64,000 nucleotides of DNA from Spinacia oleracea (GCF_020520425.1 NC_079487.1:130780385-130844384); one strand, 5' to 3'; counted from the stretch's first letter, positions 34,276-47,418 are shown. Numbers and translations: made by a program. Notes: generated by a model from the sequence alone, not told the origin.

Positions 34276-37006
34276 ATGCAGAACGGTGGGCAAAACAAGG
34301 TTCGGTGGGGAGAACTCGACGAAGACGAAGGAGAAGATTTGGATTTCCTGCTACCTCCAAGGCAGGTAATCGGCCCAGATGACAACGGTGTCAAAAAGGT
34401 GATCGAGTATAAATTCAAAGATGATGGAAGCAAGGTTAAGATCACCACCACAACTAGGGTTCGTAAGCTAGCCAAAGCTCACCTCAGCAAGAAGGCAGTT
34501 GAGCGTAGGTCTTGGTCTAAATTCGGCGATGCCGTTCACGTTGATGTCGGCGCCCGTCTTACTATGGTTTCTACCGAAGAAATCGCCCTTGAACGCCCTA
34601 AGCCTCATGGTTTGTTTCGATTTCACCTTTATTCTCTAGTCGATTTTGCTTAATTTTCCTGAATTTTGTTGCGAGCCGTTTTGTTGCTGGATTTTGCTGT
34701 TTGATTTTGTTGTGTTAATCGTCGTTGTTGTTGATCCTTTCATATGGTTGAATTTGGCTGTGTTAATTTTTTCTTATTGAAGTTGATTTTTACTGATTTG
34801 CAAATGATTTTGCTAGCTTGATTGATTTTGTCACTGGAAGTGAATTGTATGGGTTGGATAAGAGGAATTGGAGAGAAAGGGAGGGAAGGGAAGGGAAGGG
34901 AAGGGAAGGGAAGGGAAAGGGAGGTAACAAGCTCCCTTTTTTGGATAGAAGGTTGAGAGAAAGAAGGACTATTTAATAAACATCATCCCTCCAAAATTGG
35001 GGAGATATGGAAGGAAAATGAAGCTCACCTCCCCCTCCCTTTCTTTCCCATACCCTTCCTCCTCTTTCCCTCCCTCCCCTTCCTTTTTTCTGAACGCGAT
35101 CTCCTCTACCTTTTCCATTATATCTTGTTATCCAAGCACACCGTAAAAGAATGTTTTTTTGCGGCATAATTGGAAGAGAGCAGGGGTTTAACTGTTCTTA
35201 CCGATGACGTTCTTGAGAATTTTGGGGGAATTGGAGCTGAATAGGGTTCTTGATTTATGGTGTCATAATGAAGGACGATAATGAGGCTGTGTTGTAATTT
35301 CCTTTAACGTAGAGCTGTGAATTTGTTGATCTTCATGTTTTAAGGGCTGTTGATCGAACTCAGGGAAATTAGAGGTGAGTGGGTGTAAATTTTGTGTCTT
35401 TTGGTATATGTGATATCTGAAGTAATTTTGAGTTATTCTGATCGATGAGCATGTAGATGGGAGATTGAAGGGATCACTACGAAAAGAAAAGAACTTGAGG
35501 AATATTTTTTAATACATGACAATGCTTCAGAAATCTGCAGTTCTATGAATTCTGATCTTTTAAGGTTGAAATAGAGTGTGCTGGTATAGTATTTTTGGCT
35601 GAAGGGAAGGTGTGGATGAATATGACAATCATTTTGTTTGATCTAAAGATTTGGTGCATGGTGAATATTTTTTATTTGTTGATGGATAATTATTGGGAAT
35701 TTGAATGGGATCAGGGGTTCGTTTGGTATCGAGGTAGGCTTGAGATTTTACATAAGACTTAAAAGGTTTCCTGTGTCAGATCTAATTAAGAGATACTCCG
35801 TAGATTTATTGTAATTACATTTATAAATTTGGTTTGATAAACATAGGTAGATTGGTGGTCTGCACGTACTCCCTCTGTCCACTTTTGTTTGCCTCATTTG
35901 CCATTTTTGGTCCGTCCTAAAAGATGGCTCCATAACTAAAAATGAACATGGGGCCACAATGTTTACTCTCATAAACTACATTTGGTCACACCGTTTTTGT
36001 CTCTTCTCAATTTCATCTACCCAACCCTTAATAAAACACATTTGGAGCATGGGGCAAACAATTAGGGAGGAGGGAGTATCAACAATGACAACAACTTTGT
36101 GTCTGGATTGGTGGGTGCGGCTTGTTATTCTTGTTATGGTGTAGGGAGTATTAAGGACACTTGCGTAACATTTGGACCATAAAAAACACATGGAATTAAT
36201 TCCGTGACTAATTGGTGGGTAAATGGAATTTAAGTAGTTATTGTAATTGTGGGAAGTTGGAGAACATTCTGAATACATAGAACAATATGTTTTCTGTGGT
36301 TGCTACTGTTATTGTTGTTCTGGTCATTGCTGTCATATTCTATGATTGCATAGTTCTATTTTCATAGAATTCTCAGTGACTATGTTCTTCCTGGATTTTT
36401 TTTTTGGTGATATTCTTCCTGGAATTATCAGAAGCCCCTGTTTTAGCTTGCCTTTTATGTTGTTTTTTCTTGACAGGTGCTAAACAAGAAGAGACCAAAT
36501 CTGCAGGGGATAACCCCTTTGGCAGCAAAGGTGCTATGCTCATGATTTGCAGGACCTGTGGTAAAAAGGGTAACCACTGGACTGCGATGTGTCCCTACAA
36601 GGATCTCGCACCACCTCCTGAAAGTTTTGCTGATAAGCCTCCCACAGATGGACCAGCAGCTGCTTCTACCACCGGCTCTAAAGGAGCTTATGTTCCTCCG
36701 AGTTTGAGGGCAGGTGCTGAGAGAACTCCTACTGATATGAAGCGCAGGAATGAAGAGAACTCAGTTCGTGTTACCAACCTCTCAGAGGATACCAGAGAAG
36801 CTGATCTTCATGAGCTCTTCAGGACTTTTGGTCAGATCACCAGAGTTTATGTTGCCATTGACCAGAAAACTGGGTTAAGCAGAGGTTTCGGGTTCGTGAA
36901 CTTTGCCATCCGAGAAGAGGCTGAGCGAGCTATCAATAAGCTCAATGGATATGGTTATGATAATCTCATTCTTAGGGTTGAATGGGCGACACCAAGAGCA
37001 ACCTAG
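34276..37006 (+). CDS. TIF3G1: Translation initiation factor eIF3 subunit g
   Basis: eIF3g is an RNA-binding subunit of the eIF3 complex that helps load mRNA on the 40S ribosome and supports scanning and reinitiation. Two exons, 34276-34609 and 36477-37006, join in phase 1 to give 287 residues (the family in plants is about 290). The N-terminal region has VRWGELDEDEGEDLDFLLPP, followed by a conserved basic segment (ITTTTRVRKLAKAHLSKKAV). A CCHC zinc knuckle C-x2-C-x5-H-x4-C starts at CRTCGKKGNHW (~residue 135). The C-terminal RRM has RNP2 VRVTNL and RNP1 RGFGFVNF and ends NLILRVEWATPRAT. The start MQNGGQNKVRWGEL was preferred over the in-frame ATG at 34204, which would add 24 residues without family support. 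The 1.87-kb intron holds a purine-rich repeat and a Stowaway MITE. Confidence 0.96.
34870..34925. repeat. (GGGAA)n purine tract in the eIF3g intron
   Basis: About eight gggaa units on the plus strand, with a weaker pyrimidine-rich stretch about 110 bp downstream (35025-35080) that could pair with it. Confidence 0.85.
35869..36076. mobile_element. Stowaway MITE in the eIF3g intron
   Basis: The left end CTCCCTCTGTCCACTTTTGT and the right end, read inward, CTCCCTCCTCCCTAATTGTT, are flanked by TA at 35867-35868 and 36077-36078. The 208-bp length fits the group. Confidence 0.8.
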
Positions 37007-37196
37007 ACAGATGATTTTTCTTTTTGTTCTTTTTTTTTTGATGAAATCAAAATTTGATTTTCCTTTACATGTTTCAGACAAGGCAGATAAATGTTTCTAC
37101 ATAATATTAGATTGTTATGTGCGGAGATAATTGAGTTTGAACTTTTGTTTTTGGATATTCTAAAAAAACAAAATTAAAAATTAGTAAAGCGGAATA

Positions 37197-37579
37197 AAGA
37201 TGGCTGTGGGCTGGGCCGGGCCTGGCTTCGTGCCAAGCCCACGGGCCGTGGGCCTAACCAGGCTGGGCTCACACCAGGCCCACGTTGTTTTGTGCCGTGC
37301 CGTGCCGAAAAGTTAAAAAGAAAGCCCGGCCCAAGCCCACGTGCTTTCGTGCCGGGTCAGTCTGTCGTGCCTAAGGCTAATTTGACTAAATTTAACGTGC
37401 TTTGCCGGGTCGAGTCGTGCCGTGCCTTGTCGTGCTTTTTCCAAAAAATTAAGGCCCAGACCCGGCCCACGACTTCGGGCCCGTGCCGGGCCGTGCTTTT
37501 TGCGTGCTCGTGTCGGGCCGTGCTTTTTTTCGTGCCGGGTCGGGTCGGACTTCGGGCCGGCCCGGCCAACAACCATCTT
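37197..37579. mobile_element. G/C-rich hAT-like element
   Basis: The left end AAGATGGCTGTGGGCTGGGC is mirrored by the right end, read inward AAGATGGTTGTTGGCCGGGC. The inside is packed with GGCCCG/CGTGCCG words, unlike the AT-rich surroundings. No clear target duplication. Confidence 0.6.
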
Positions 37580-38763
37580 AAAGCCCTGTAGAATTGAATA
37601 GGTGAATACGAGTGCAGAAATGGAGATATTAGAGTGGTTATTAACCATGCTTTGTGTAGAATTCAATTATCTCTATTCTCTTCAACAGTTCTGATTTGAT
37701 TGTTTCTAAGTTTATGGTTTAAATTGTTTCTGTGACTATTTTTGCTTTTCTGCTCTGATTTTTTTTGAACTGGTATGGTTTAAATGATATTTTTTCTGGT
37801 GTGTTCTGAATTTTTTTGGTTTGGTCTGTTCTGAATTTTCGTATTTGGTCTAATTTTAAGATGAATTAGATAGAAAGTTGTGTTCTAAATCTCATCAACT
37901 CTAGAAATTAATTGATAACATTTAGGATATTTTGTTTAACCTTCGTGGTTTAACATAATTACTTTCTTTATATATGCTATAGATATTTCACACAAGTTTT
38001 CCGATCAACCGACAATTTCCGATCAATAAGAAATAAATAAATAACGCAACAAGATTACATCGTATTTATTGAACTTAATTAATCTGGTTCTTCAACTCCA
38101 CCAAATTTGATTTACCTTATTTATTTGATTCATCAACCACAATAGTTCATTCACCCCAAATTCGACTCTCTTTACGAAGGAATAATCGTTATCTTTGTAC
38201 AATTAGCTCTCCTTATGTAAGGATAATTGCTAACCTTATATCATGAGACATGACTTGGTTACCTGTGTGTCGTGAGAAACAACTAGATGGATTTGAGCTT
38301 GATTTTGATATAAAAAACCCTCATAAGTTCAATTCATCAAATGATATTATCATTAACTTTGCGAGAAGATGGTAAGGTATGACAAAATATCAAGCGTTTG
38401 CGAGAAGACATGATACCATATGTTTATATTATACGGAGTAGAAAGTAGTTGATAACACCTCGGATTGTTTCATAATATTTGTGTTTTATCATAATTACTT
38501 TCTATACCTACGGTATAAATGCTTTGGGATTGAGAATACAAATCAAGTTTCCACTTCAATAATATTTTATTCACCTCAAGTCTTATGATAGCACACAAGT
38601 ATTTGAAAATGAAACTCTACATAACATTCACTCTTACTCCGTAAAATATATAAAATGTATTTATATACCTTACACAATGTATATACCCTAGAATATTCTT
38701 TGACGTACTCATTCTAGATACAAGTATACAACTCAAACAAAATAGTTACCCTAAAATGTTATA

Positions 38764-39022
38764 CTTCCTCCGTCTTTTAATACTCGCAACGTTTGGACTT
38801 TTGCCACTATTCATATAATCTACTTTGACTATTCATAATGTTTTTTATATAAGATAAAACATAGTCATGTAGGATCTTGTTAGATTCGTCTCAATGTATA
38901 TTTTCAAAATATCAACTTTTTATAATTTTTGCATAAAGAGAATTTAAGATATAAATGATCAAAGTTGTGCATCGGCATGCGTGAAACTAACAAACGTTGC
39001 GAGTATTAAAAGACGGAGGAAG
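38764..39022. mobile_element. Stowaway MITE with 31-bp perfect ends
   Basis: The inverted repeats start CTTCCTCCGTCTTTTAATAC and appear identical over 31 bp at both ends, with TA duplications at 38762-38763 and 39023-39024. Perfect ends suggest a recent insertion. Confidence 0.95.
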
Positions 39023-40112
39023 TATAACACAACATTTCTAGACCATTCCGTTCTTGAATTCTCAAAGTCTTTACACTAGAGCCTTCTTGAACTCGGTGAC
39101 GTGGACTCGTCCAAGAATTAAGCATGCCAAGTTTAAGGCCAATCGTTGACCACGGGCGGAATTCCTTTGTAACAATATACGAAGTTATGATCAAGTAGTC
39201 AAGTGTGAGTAAACCTCTTAATACTCATGGATAACACCATGTTACTATGTCAGTGGTCGACTGGCCGTTATAAAAAGTCATAAAAATAACGACACAAAAT
39301 ATAAGGGAAAATGACTATTAAATTTTTAAAAAAACGTGAAAGGAATTTATTTGGAGTAAAAGAAGGAGAAAAGGCAAAACGGGCCGTAAAAGAGTTAACG
39401 GGGAGGGCTCGTGTAGAAAAGAGGAGAGAGAAAGAGAGCCAACAACCAAAATTTCAGCAAAATATGGATAATACTATAACACCCAATCTTTTATGACAGA
39501 AACTAGTGCTCTTTATAAAGATTTTCAAAAAGCTAATAAACTCAACATTAAAAAAAAAAACTTCTTATAGAATGTGACGATCTTCTCATCATCAATTTAG
39601 TTAGAGGAATTTGGAATACCCCTTGAAAACTCCACAACATCACAACATCATCAAGGATATCAAAGTTGTTCTCCGACATTTTGACACCTGGGATATTAAG
39701 AGCTCATTACTTGTCAAAAAAAATATATATATATATATTAAGAGCTCATTTCGATAATGGGTCAATCTTGTACCCGAATTTGTGTTATGGGTAATGCTGT
39801 GCTTCCAAGTTCCAACTCAAAACTACAGCCCACAGCTCAACACATTAATGCATCCATGTTGGCCTGGCCGAGTGCAATGCATACAGTAAAGAATTGATTT
39901 TGGTAGCAACTTAGCATGCATATTCATAAAGAATTGATTTTGTTATAAACACTAAAAAAAAATAAACTCCAATTCATTTACAAAGATGAGAAAATACAGT
40001 GACATCCTATATATATGTAGCTTAAATACTCTAATCAGTGAGGATATTGAAGTTGAGTCCACCAATTTGCCTATCTGCTAATGCTACCATGCTAGCTAAT
40101 TTAAGTCGCTAT

Positions 40113-42286
40113 CTATGATGACTGTCTTATGGTTGCCTCTGCCTGCTTCGACAACAGCAGCTGCGATGGCCATGAGTCAGCTGGTGTGGGATATCTAGCA
40201 TGAGGTTTGCTTACAGTTATGGTTGGATTAGAAACTGTATCAACCTTTTGAAAAGCTTGCAAGTCAGGATTGATAGGAATGACATAGAGCGGCCCAAGAA
40301 TTGGTGGTTGCTGTGAAGATCGATCTGTGTTTGTTGCCATTGGTGGTAAGTGTGAAGGCGTTTCTGCGTGCCAACAATCAAGAGAGGGACTCACATTTAG
40401 ATCAGGCTTCGATTGGCCTAATCTCTCTTCCATTTCGTTTTGCATTTTCCTTATCTGTACTTCAAGTGCAGTAGTCTCTTCTTTCAGCTCTTTCTTCTCT
40501 GCTGTCATCTACCCAGACATGAACCACGTCAGGAAATACTGTTTTATGGAAAGAAAGAACATTAAGGTTCCGTTTGGTAGGGCGTAAAATGTTTTTATGG
40601 AAAAGAGTTTTCCTCTATTCTCAGTTTTACATTGTGTGGTTTGCAAAGGAGTATAAAACCATTTCCCCTAGGAGTAAAATTGCTGGAAAATCATCGTCCC
40701 TTCGAAATGAAGGGAAAACTGTTTTCCTTCCTTTTCCTTATCTCTCTTGTACACTCCTCTCACTACCTGCTTACTTTCCCTTTCATTTCATCAATTTTCT
40801 TACATGGAACCAAACAACGGAAAACTAATTGTGGAATTTTGTTTTCCGTTGTAAATAGTTTTCTATGAAAATCATTTTACACAAAAAATGTTTTACACCC
40901 AACCAACCAAACGGAGCCTAAGGGGGGATAAGAAAAGCGAAAAGAGAGCAAACTGACACCTCATGTACAAATGTAATCTCAAAACCTGTGATTTCAAGCA
41001 TCAAAGATAAATAGTAGAGCTTTTGAATGCCTAATTCATGATCTTGAAAAAACAAGAATCCTACAGCATAAATTTGAAACATGATGGTAGAAGTTTAAGA
41101 GCTTACATATTGAGATTCTGACAACAGAGTTTCATTCTCCTTTCTCAGGCTTTTTATATGAGAAACCAGATCTTTCATTAGCTTAATTGTCTCGTTCAGT
41201 ACAGAGGCTTTCCCACTGTTCTCTTGATTTAATTCTGCATGGAATTCAAAGAATGAGTCTTTGACCTAATAAGCACCCTGTCTTCCAACCAATAAAATTG
41301 TATAACTCAACTTTCATGTCTATTTTAACGAGTCTACCAAAGTCAGAAAGTGAATTACCAAGAACACTAGCCAGTTTTTCAAAAAGCTCATTCAGCTGTT
41401 CACGCTTTAATCTTTCTCTCTCTGCCTTCAAAACTTTTTTCGGTACTTTACCTCGCTTTCTTTTGTTAGAGTGAGAACTGCAAATAAAAAATCTTTATAT
41501 GAAAACATGCTTTAATCACAAATAAAAACACCCATATATATAATTCACATAAATAGAAGGTAGGAGCTTGTTCATATTTCGAGCAAACTCAACAAGCATA
41601 ATCAAGTCTTCTATTTGGGTCCAAATGCTTAGCCATATAAGTTTTTTAGGTCAATTCATAATCCAAGCAAACTTGAAAAGAATATTGAGGCCTCATTTTC
41701 GTGACAATCATCCCTCATTGTGTTTAAGTTAAGTTCTCCATTGAAATTGTATTGTATGCTCTACCATCTGCTGTATCTTCCGGGTTACATGTCCACCTTT
41801 CCTGCTCCCTGAAACCACCATTGCATTATTTATGCATCCATTTGCATTTGGAGCTAGTTTGTCTATAAACAGAACGAGATTTCCCTTTCGGTTATGATCA
41901 TTAATCGGCAATGAAAACTAGCACGAACTAGACAAATCTTTGATGAAATGATTCACTACATAACACTAGTAAGTAGTAACCTCATCATGTTGAACCTATC
42001 CATGGACCATGGTTGTAAAACTCACACAAAGTAAAGCCGGATCCACTTTTTCGTCCACATAATGAAGAAAAAAGGGTCTTTATTCTCAAACACGAAATGA
42101 ATGTGAAGAACAAAATTAAACTAATCACCATATAACAATGCAAAATCTTTTCTTGCACTAAACATAGTACCATACTAGATACATATACTACCATAAGCTC
42201 AATCAAATTACTTACTCATCCAATACATCTTCCGGCACATCGCTCTCCTCATTAACAACGGGATCATCAAGAACATCCGAACCCAT
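40113..42286 (-). CDS. PYE: bHLH transcription factor, POPEYE/bHLH47-like
   Basis: In Arabidopsis POPEYE (bHLH47) represses iron-homeostasis genes in roots under iron deficiency and dimerises with subgroup IVc bHLH proteins. Four exons on the minus strand, 42286-42216, 41477-41359, 41234-41107 and 40508-40113, agree in phase and give 237 residues (Arabidopsis PYE is about 240). The basic region and first helix read KVPKKVLKAERERLKREQLN. ELFEKLASVLELNQENSGKA leads through the loop into the second helix (SVLNETIKLMKDLVSHIKSL). A leucine-zipper-like coiled coil follows (AEKKELKEETTALEVQIRKM). The tail has QSKPDLNVSP and SKPHARYPTPADSWPSQLL, both typical of PYE. Intron 3 carries a Tourist MITE. 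An additional 5'UTR intron with donor near 42817 is likely. Confidence 0.93.
40566..40918. mobile_element. Tourist-like MITE in bHLH47 intron 3
   Basis: The ends are GGTTCCGTTTGGTAGGGCGT and, read inward from the right, GGCTCCGTTTGGTTGGTTGG, flanked by TAA at 40563-40565 and 40919-40921. These are typical PIF/Harbinger ends and duplication. Confidence 0.85.
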
Positions 42287-45200
42287 TCTTTACTAGTCAC
42301 CAATAAACAACCTTGCCCTTTAATTTTAGGGATTGCTGAAAATTTTCTACCCTGAGAAAAAACCAAATCAAACCCAAAGCTCCAGTTAAGTCAAGAAAGC
42401 TTTAATTCAACCAGAAGCTTTAATTCTATATACAAAGAGCTTGAAGTAGTAATTACCCAAAAATCGAACATACAACAAGATCAAAATACAGTATAATTTA
42501 GCATAATCTTCTAACTTCAATCAGAAAAAAACTTCAAAAGCTTTACTGTTCATTCACCACAACTTAATCAATCCAATCAACAACAACAAAAACTTGACGA
42601 ACCCAAAATACTTGAACACGGAGACATCAAATTCAATACCCTGATCATAATCACTTACTAATAAATCATACAATACCACAAACTAAACAATAAAAATCCA
42701 CCATGAAAATAAAATTCAACAATTACCCATATAAAAAATTCAACCTTTAAACAAAGAAAAAACACAAACCCAATTCAATACCCATCAAAAATTGAAAAAA
42801 CAAGTAATTAAAACTTACCGGGAAATTAATTAGAACAAAGAACGAGCAAATATTGGTGGGTTTAAATCGTTCTTGCTTCCCCAAAATTAAGTTCAAGGGG
42901 GTTTGATTGAAGCGATTATGGAGGAGTTCTTCACCTAATTATTAATTTGATTTTTGGCCGAAATAAATTCAATTATAAGAGTAAATAAAATTTGTCATTT
43001 CATAGTTCCACACGAAATTGCGCAACCCTCCACTAGTAGAGGATGAAAATGCACAAGCTTTCCACACGCCCAGGTAGTGCCGTATTCCTGAAATCCTACG
43101 TGGATTATTCACTCCACGCAATCCACCATTTTGTTTAATGTGCTTGTCATATTTCGTGTGTTCTCCATAAGCTTTGTGAAGAGAGTACAAAACTACAAAA
43201 GGACAACTTGTTCACTAATTTTGATTTTAGATAAAGGGTTTCCAATATTGTGTTTGGTGGATGGAGCAATAATAAAGTTTTATAATTGACAAATGCATAT
43301 TACTGAAAATGTTGTTTGTTGATTAGGATAAAGATTCTTTGTTTTATAACTGCCACACGAATGGTGAACGTGTTAAAATCATCACGATTTATGTGATAAA
43401 GTATATAAAAATTTTAAATTTTCTAAATTTTATTATAAAATACTAGTTAAATTATTAACATGAGCTAATTCGAGATATTCAAGTATGATCAATCACCTCG
43501 AATGAGGTTGATTCTTACGAGGTGTGGAAGACACCGATGGATTAGTACTTTGGGATGTATAATCCAACATACAAGAATAATTAATACGGTATAGTGGGTC
43601 TATTCGACAAACCCATTTGACTAAGTTAGCTTAATGGAGAAATAAGTGTATTTGTTAGTTACTTCGAACAAGCGTATAGAATATAGATTAAAATGAACCA
43701 TCATAATTTGGGACTTTTCATTTGGTGGCTATTTACAGAGCATTTATTCTTGGTAGCTAGACTTTGTAATTTATAGGATTTCACTCTAATTTAGACTAGA
43801 CTTTGTTCTTTTTGCTTGATTTGATTTGTTGGTTTTTTCCTAATACGGTTTAATCTAGCCCAAATAAGAAGCCAATTGAACACTCCAACCTAAAATAACA
43901 TAATGAACCATCATGTGTAAATAATGTAATACTCCATAATGTGATTGTTGTCTACCTTAGAACATAAACATAACATTATTAGAAAAAAGAATTTAACATT
44001 AATAATCCTAATGGCCATTGGGCAGTTTTCTCATTTTGACTTTTGAGCCATTCGAAAAAAGAATTTAACATTAATAACTCTGTTCGGCAAAATTAGCGGT
44101 AGCGGGTAGCGGTTGAGTAGCGGGTAGCGGTTAAAGTAGCGAGTAGCGGTGAATAGTAGCGGGTAACGGTTAACTGTCGAAGTAGCGGTAACTAATATGA
44201 GTGTTCGGTAAAGGTAGCGGTTGATATTATAAAAATAAAAATAAAAGCAAGAATATTATTTAAAACTTTATTATAAATTTGTCAAACGCTACCCGCTACC
44301 TTAAACGCTACTAATTTTAACGTTTGACAAAAGCTACCCAACCGCTACCTCAACCGCTAACCGCTACCTAAATCGCTACTTTACCAAACACTTACAAATT
44401 TTACAAGTAGCGTCTTGACTAGGTCAAAACGCTACCCGCTACCTCAAACGCTACCGCCGAACACGCCCATAGAGTATGTCGGAGGATTGTTTACTTGTTT
44501 GTTGGCTTGTTGTTTTACGCACTCAAATAAAATAGAGACAAGTTTCTGGAGCGGGCTAGATAAAGTCCAATTGTTTTGGGTCATACACTCATACTATATG
44601 ACAAGATCTATGTTCAATTCAATGGGCCGAACTATCAAATCTATAGTTGTTGGAGTTCGTTAAACTTATAGCACGAATAAATCAATAAAAATGATGACAT
44701 AGCATGCTTATGTATCATTATTTAAATTAGAAACTAAAATATTTAAATTATATAACCTATTATACATGTTACAAAAATAAGGTAAGAAAATCTTAATATT
44801 CTAATTTGTTTTCTTCTTTATATCGACTACATTATTTACATATTTTCATAGTAAAAATATTGCATTGATAGTAAAATATTCCGATGACGCATATCTTACG
44901 TGACGCCTATATGTACCAATTAAACTCCGACACGTAAGATTGCGACAACTAAATATAGTAACAATTTGCGACCTTTATCATCACCCCTATTTTATTTCGT
45001 CTAAAGTGGTGATAGTCCGTTATAGATTTTGTTGTGATATTGATTAGGGAAATGCAATGGACAAAATTCAATCAAACGAGATTAATGGTCCATAATGTTT
45101 AATGAGCAAGATAGCTTAGATGACCTTTTGTTCAACCCTTATCTTTCACCATTTTGCTTTAATAATGGACTTGTTTAATTTTATTGTGAATATTGTGATT

Positions 45201-45783
45201 CCAAGTTGTTATAGAATATCACTACCCAAAAACTTTTACGGTTGTATTATTGAGATATTGTGAACGTGCACATGAGAGCATCTGATGAACTTCACACAGG
45301 GCCTTTGATTAAAAACATTTGAAATACACGGGTGTCACAAAATCAAAACACGTACTAGTACATCAGTACATGTAATATGTGCTTAAAAGATTACATTTTA
45401 GAAATGGAGTAATTAGTCACTAACCCTCTCTTATTTCTCTAATTTTAATCATGGGTCATGAACTCTTGTTACTTGTTAGTAACCTAAGTAGTGATGGAAT
45501 TACTTCTTTGCTAACTCAAATTTTACATTTTCACTTCAATTTCTTCTCTTCTTTCTTCAACTTTTTCCATCTAAAAGTACCTGCAATACAAGAAAAACAC
45601 AAATTACCAAGTTACCAACATACAATAACCATAACAATGCACAAGCACAACAAAGTTATTCATCTTAGTATATTCTTGAACTTACTGAGTTAATGGTTAT
45701 CAGAACTTATCTGAACTTATTTTTGTGAAACAATTACCTATACGGTGAATAAAAGTTCCTCTAAGAAGCAAATGTAGAAGAAT
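42287..45783. other. bHLH47 upstream and intergenic region
   Basis: Up to about 42900 this is probably 5'UTR, a 5' intron and promoter of the bHLH gene. Beyond that no gene is recognised. A repeat-ended element is listed at 44081-44463. Confidence 0.55.
44081..44463. mobile_element. hAT-like element with GTAGCGG arrays
   Basis: TGTTCGGC at the left and its complement GCCGAACA at the right bound the element. The outer parts are filled with GTAGCGGGTAGCGGT and, on the right, the reverse complement ACCCGCTACC. The AT-rich middle has no gene. No clear target duplication was found. Confidence 0.6.
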
Positions 45784-47418
45784 TCATAAGTGAAAGTCAA
45801 ACCTCATTTCCTTCTTAGGTTGATCATATGAGTCAGAGTCCAAAAGCCAGTGAGGAGCATTAAAATTCTGAGTTGACGACTGAGTAAAACTAGTAGAATC
45901 AGAGGAGGATTGTGGTGAAAGAAAAGGGTAAAAAGTGGTGGGGTAATTATTAGAGTAATAAGGATAATTATTAGTGGAGGCATCATTAGATTGAGAATCA
46001 GAGCAAGAAATCACAGAGGAGGAATTTGGAACACAAGTTTTCATCAGATTCATTGTAGGAGATGATGTTGTTGTTGTTGCTGAAAGAATGGTTTCATTTG
46101 TTGTTGTTGTTGTTGATGATTGTAGTGTTGTTTGAATTTGCTTCTTAGATTTGTTTTTGCCTCTGTGCATGTGTTTCTCACAGTACTTTGAATCTGAACA
46201 TGCTTCTTTTGAACATCTCCATTTCTTACCATCTGTTCTTCTACACCTTCCTGGCTCTGGATCTATTTTTCTTCCATATCCCACTTGAAAACAACCCCAT
46301 CCAACTGCCATTAACATTAAAAAAAACCGTGTTGTTATAACGGAAGCAAGAAATATAATTAAAAACGTAAATAAAGAACATAGATATTTAAAGTCCATTA
46401 AAAATGTGTTAGCTACATCCACCAGCAGATGAGAGGAAAATTTTATCATGTAACGACTGTGCTACATCTATCTGTATCAAAAATTTAAACAAGGTTATAT
46501 TGGATACGTATGAATCTTTAATTTTGGGAAGCTTCTACATATACCCCAGGGTGTCAAATAGTTACATACTCTGGTCTCCTATTGGTTGTTTTCACATAAG
46601 TAATCCCACATGAGATTAAAATTTAAATCTAAAATAGCAACCTCACATAAAATTTAAAATTTTAAGCATATCACAATCAAGGGTATCATACCCTGAGAGT
46701 ATATGTAGCTTTTTTTAAAAAAAAATTGAGCCAATATTGGACACAAACATGTTGTAACAGTAGTGAAATGACACTAAATTAACGATAAGATTTATGTGGC
46801 TAGGGACAAAGGCATAACCCTCCCTTGTCTCCATAAACATTCACAATTGACCAGCATTGACCCTACCACCAAAAAGCGTTGACCCAAATCAATAATCATA
46901 ACTTCAACAACATAATTTAGGATGTGTTTAGCCCAATTAAGGTTGGTGACCATGATTCTCAAATGATGTGATACTTACTTTTCTTAGCCACAAAAGTTAA
47001 AATTCATATTTTATGGATAAATCACACTTATAAACACACATATCCATCTAGAATTAAGGAAAACATTAAACCTATCTTGCATACAAACGGACAGATTCCT
47101 CATACATCAGACTTAGTCATCTCAAATTATATACAACGTAACCCAACACAATTACTGATTAATTTACTGAAACAGAAGAATATTGAAGATAAAAAAAGAG
47201 AGCTTACAAGGTAGTGATTGTTGATGAGGGAAGAGGGGAGAAGAAGAGGAAGAAAAAGGGTTATTTAAAACAGTAGAGAAGAGTTGAGGTGGGACAGGAA
47301 TTCCTGACATAATGTATTTGAAAGTAAGAAGTTGTTGCTCTAATTCTTGCCATTGACTTGCTGTGAAAGGGAAAGGAGAAGAAGGAGACTTGCAGCTATT
47401 TCTTCCTGCTATCATCAT
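45784..47418 (-). CDS. GRF: Growth-regulating factor (GRF) with QLQ and WRC domains
   Basis: GRFs are plant transcription factors that act with GIF co-activators in cell proliferation of leaves and other organs. Two exons on the minus strand, 47418-47208 and 46304-45784, join in phase 1 (CCT T|TT) and give 243 residues. The QLQ domain (about residues 17-52) reads [20 protein letters not shown] followed by [11 protein letters not shown] and binds GIF. The WRC domain (about 72-115) has [20 protein letters not shown] and [14 protein letters not shown], with the C3H pattern and basic nuclear-targeting residues. The rest is Ser/Thr/Asn-rich. The region that normally encodes RSRKPVE, the miR396 target, reads KSKKQIQ with a very different DNA sequence. 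No TQL or GGPL motif was seen. It is short for a GRF; further 3' exons are possible but an in-frame stop closes the frame at 45784. Confidence 0.93.
46531..46715. mobile_element. Possible small MITE in the GRF intron
   Basis: ctacatataccccagggtgt at the left and, inward from the right, ctacatatactctcagggta form an imperfect inverted repeat. No duplication was identified, so the borders are approximate. Confidence 0.45.

Larger units (their letters stand above)
37007..40112. other. Intergenic region between eIF3g and the bHLH gene
   Basis: It holds a G/C-rich inverted-repeat element (37197-37579) and a Stowaway MITE (38764-39022). The rest is AT-rich. Facing 3' ends of eIF3g (plus) and the bHLH gene (minus) explain the lack of promoter-like sequence. 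No gene is seen. Confidence 0.55.

Noticed and set aside
34185-34475. Minus-strand frame of 96 codons
   Set aside because: Antisense of eIF3g exon 1.
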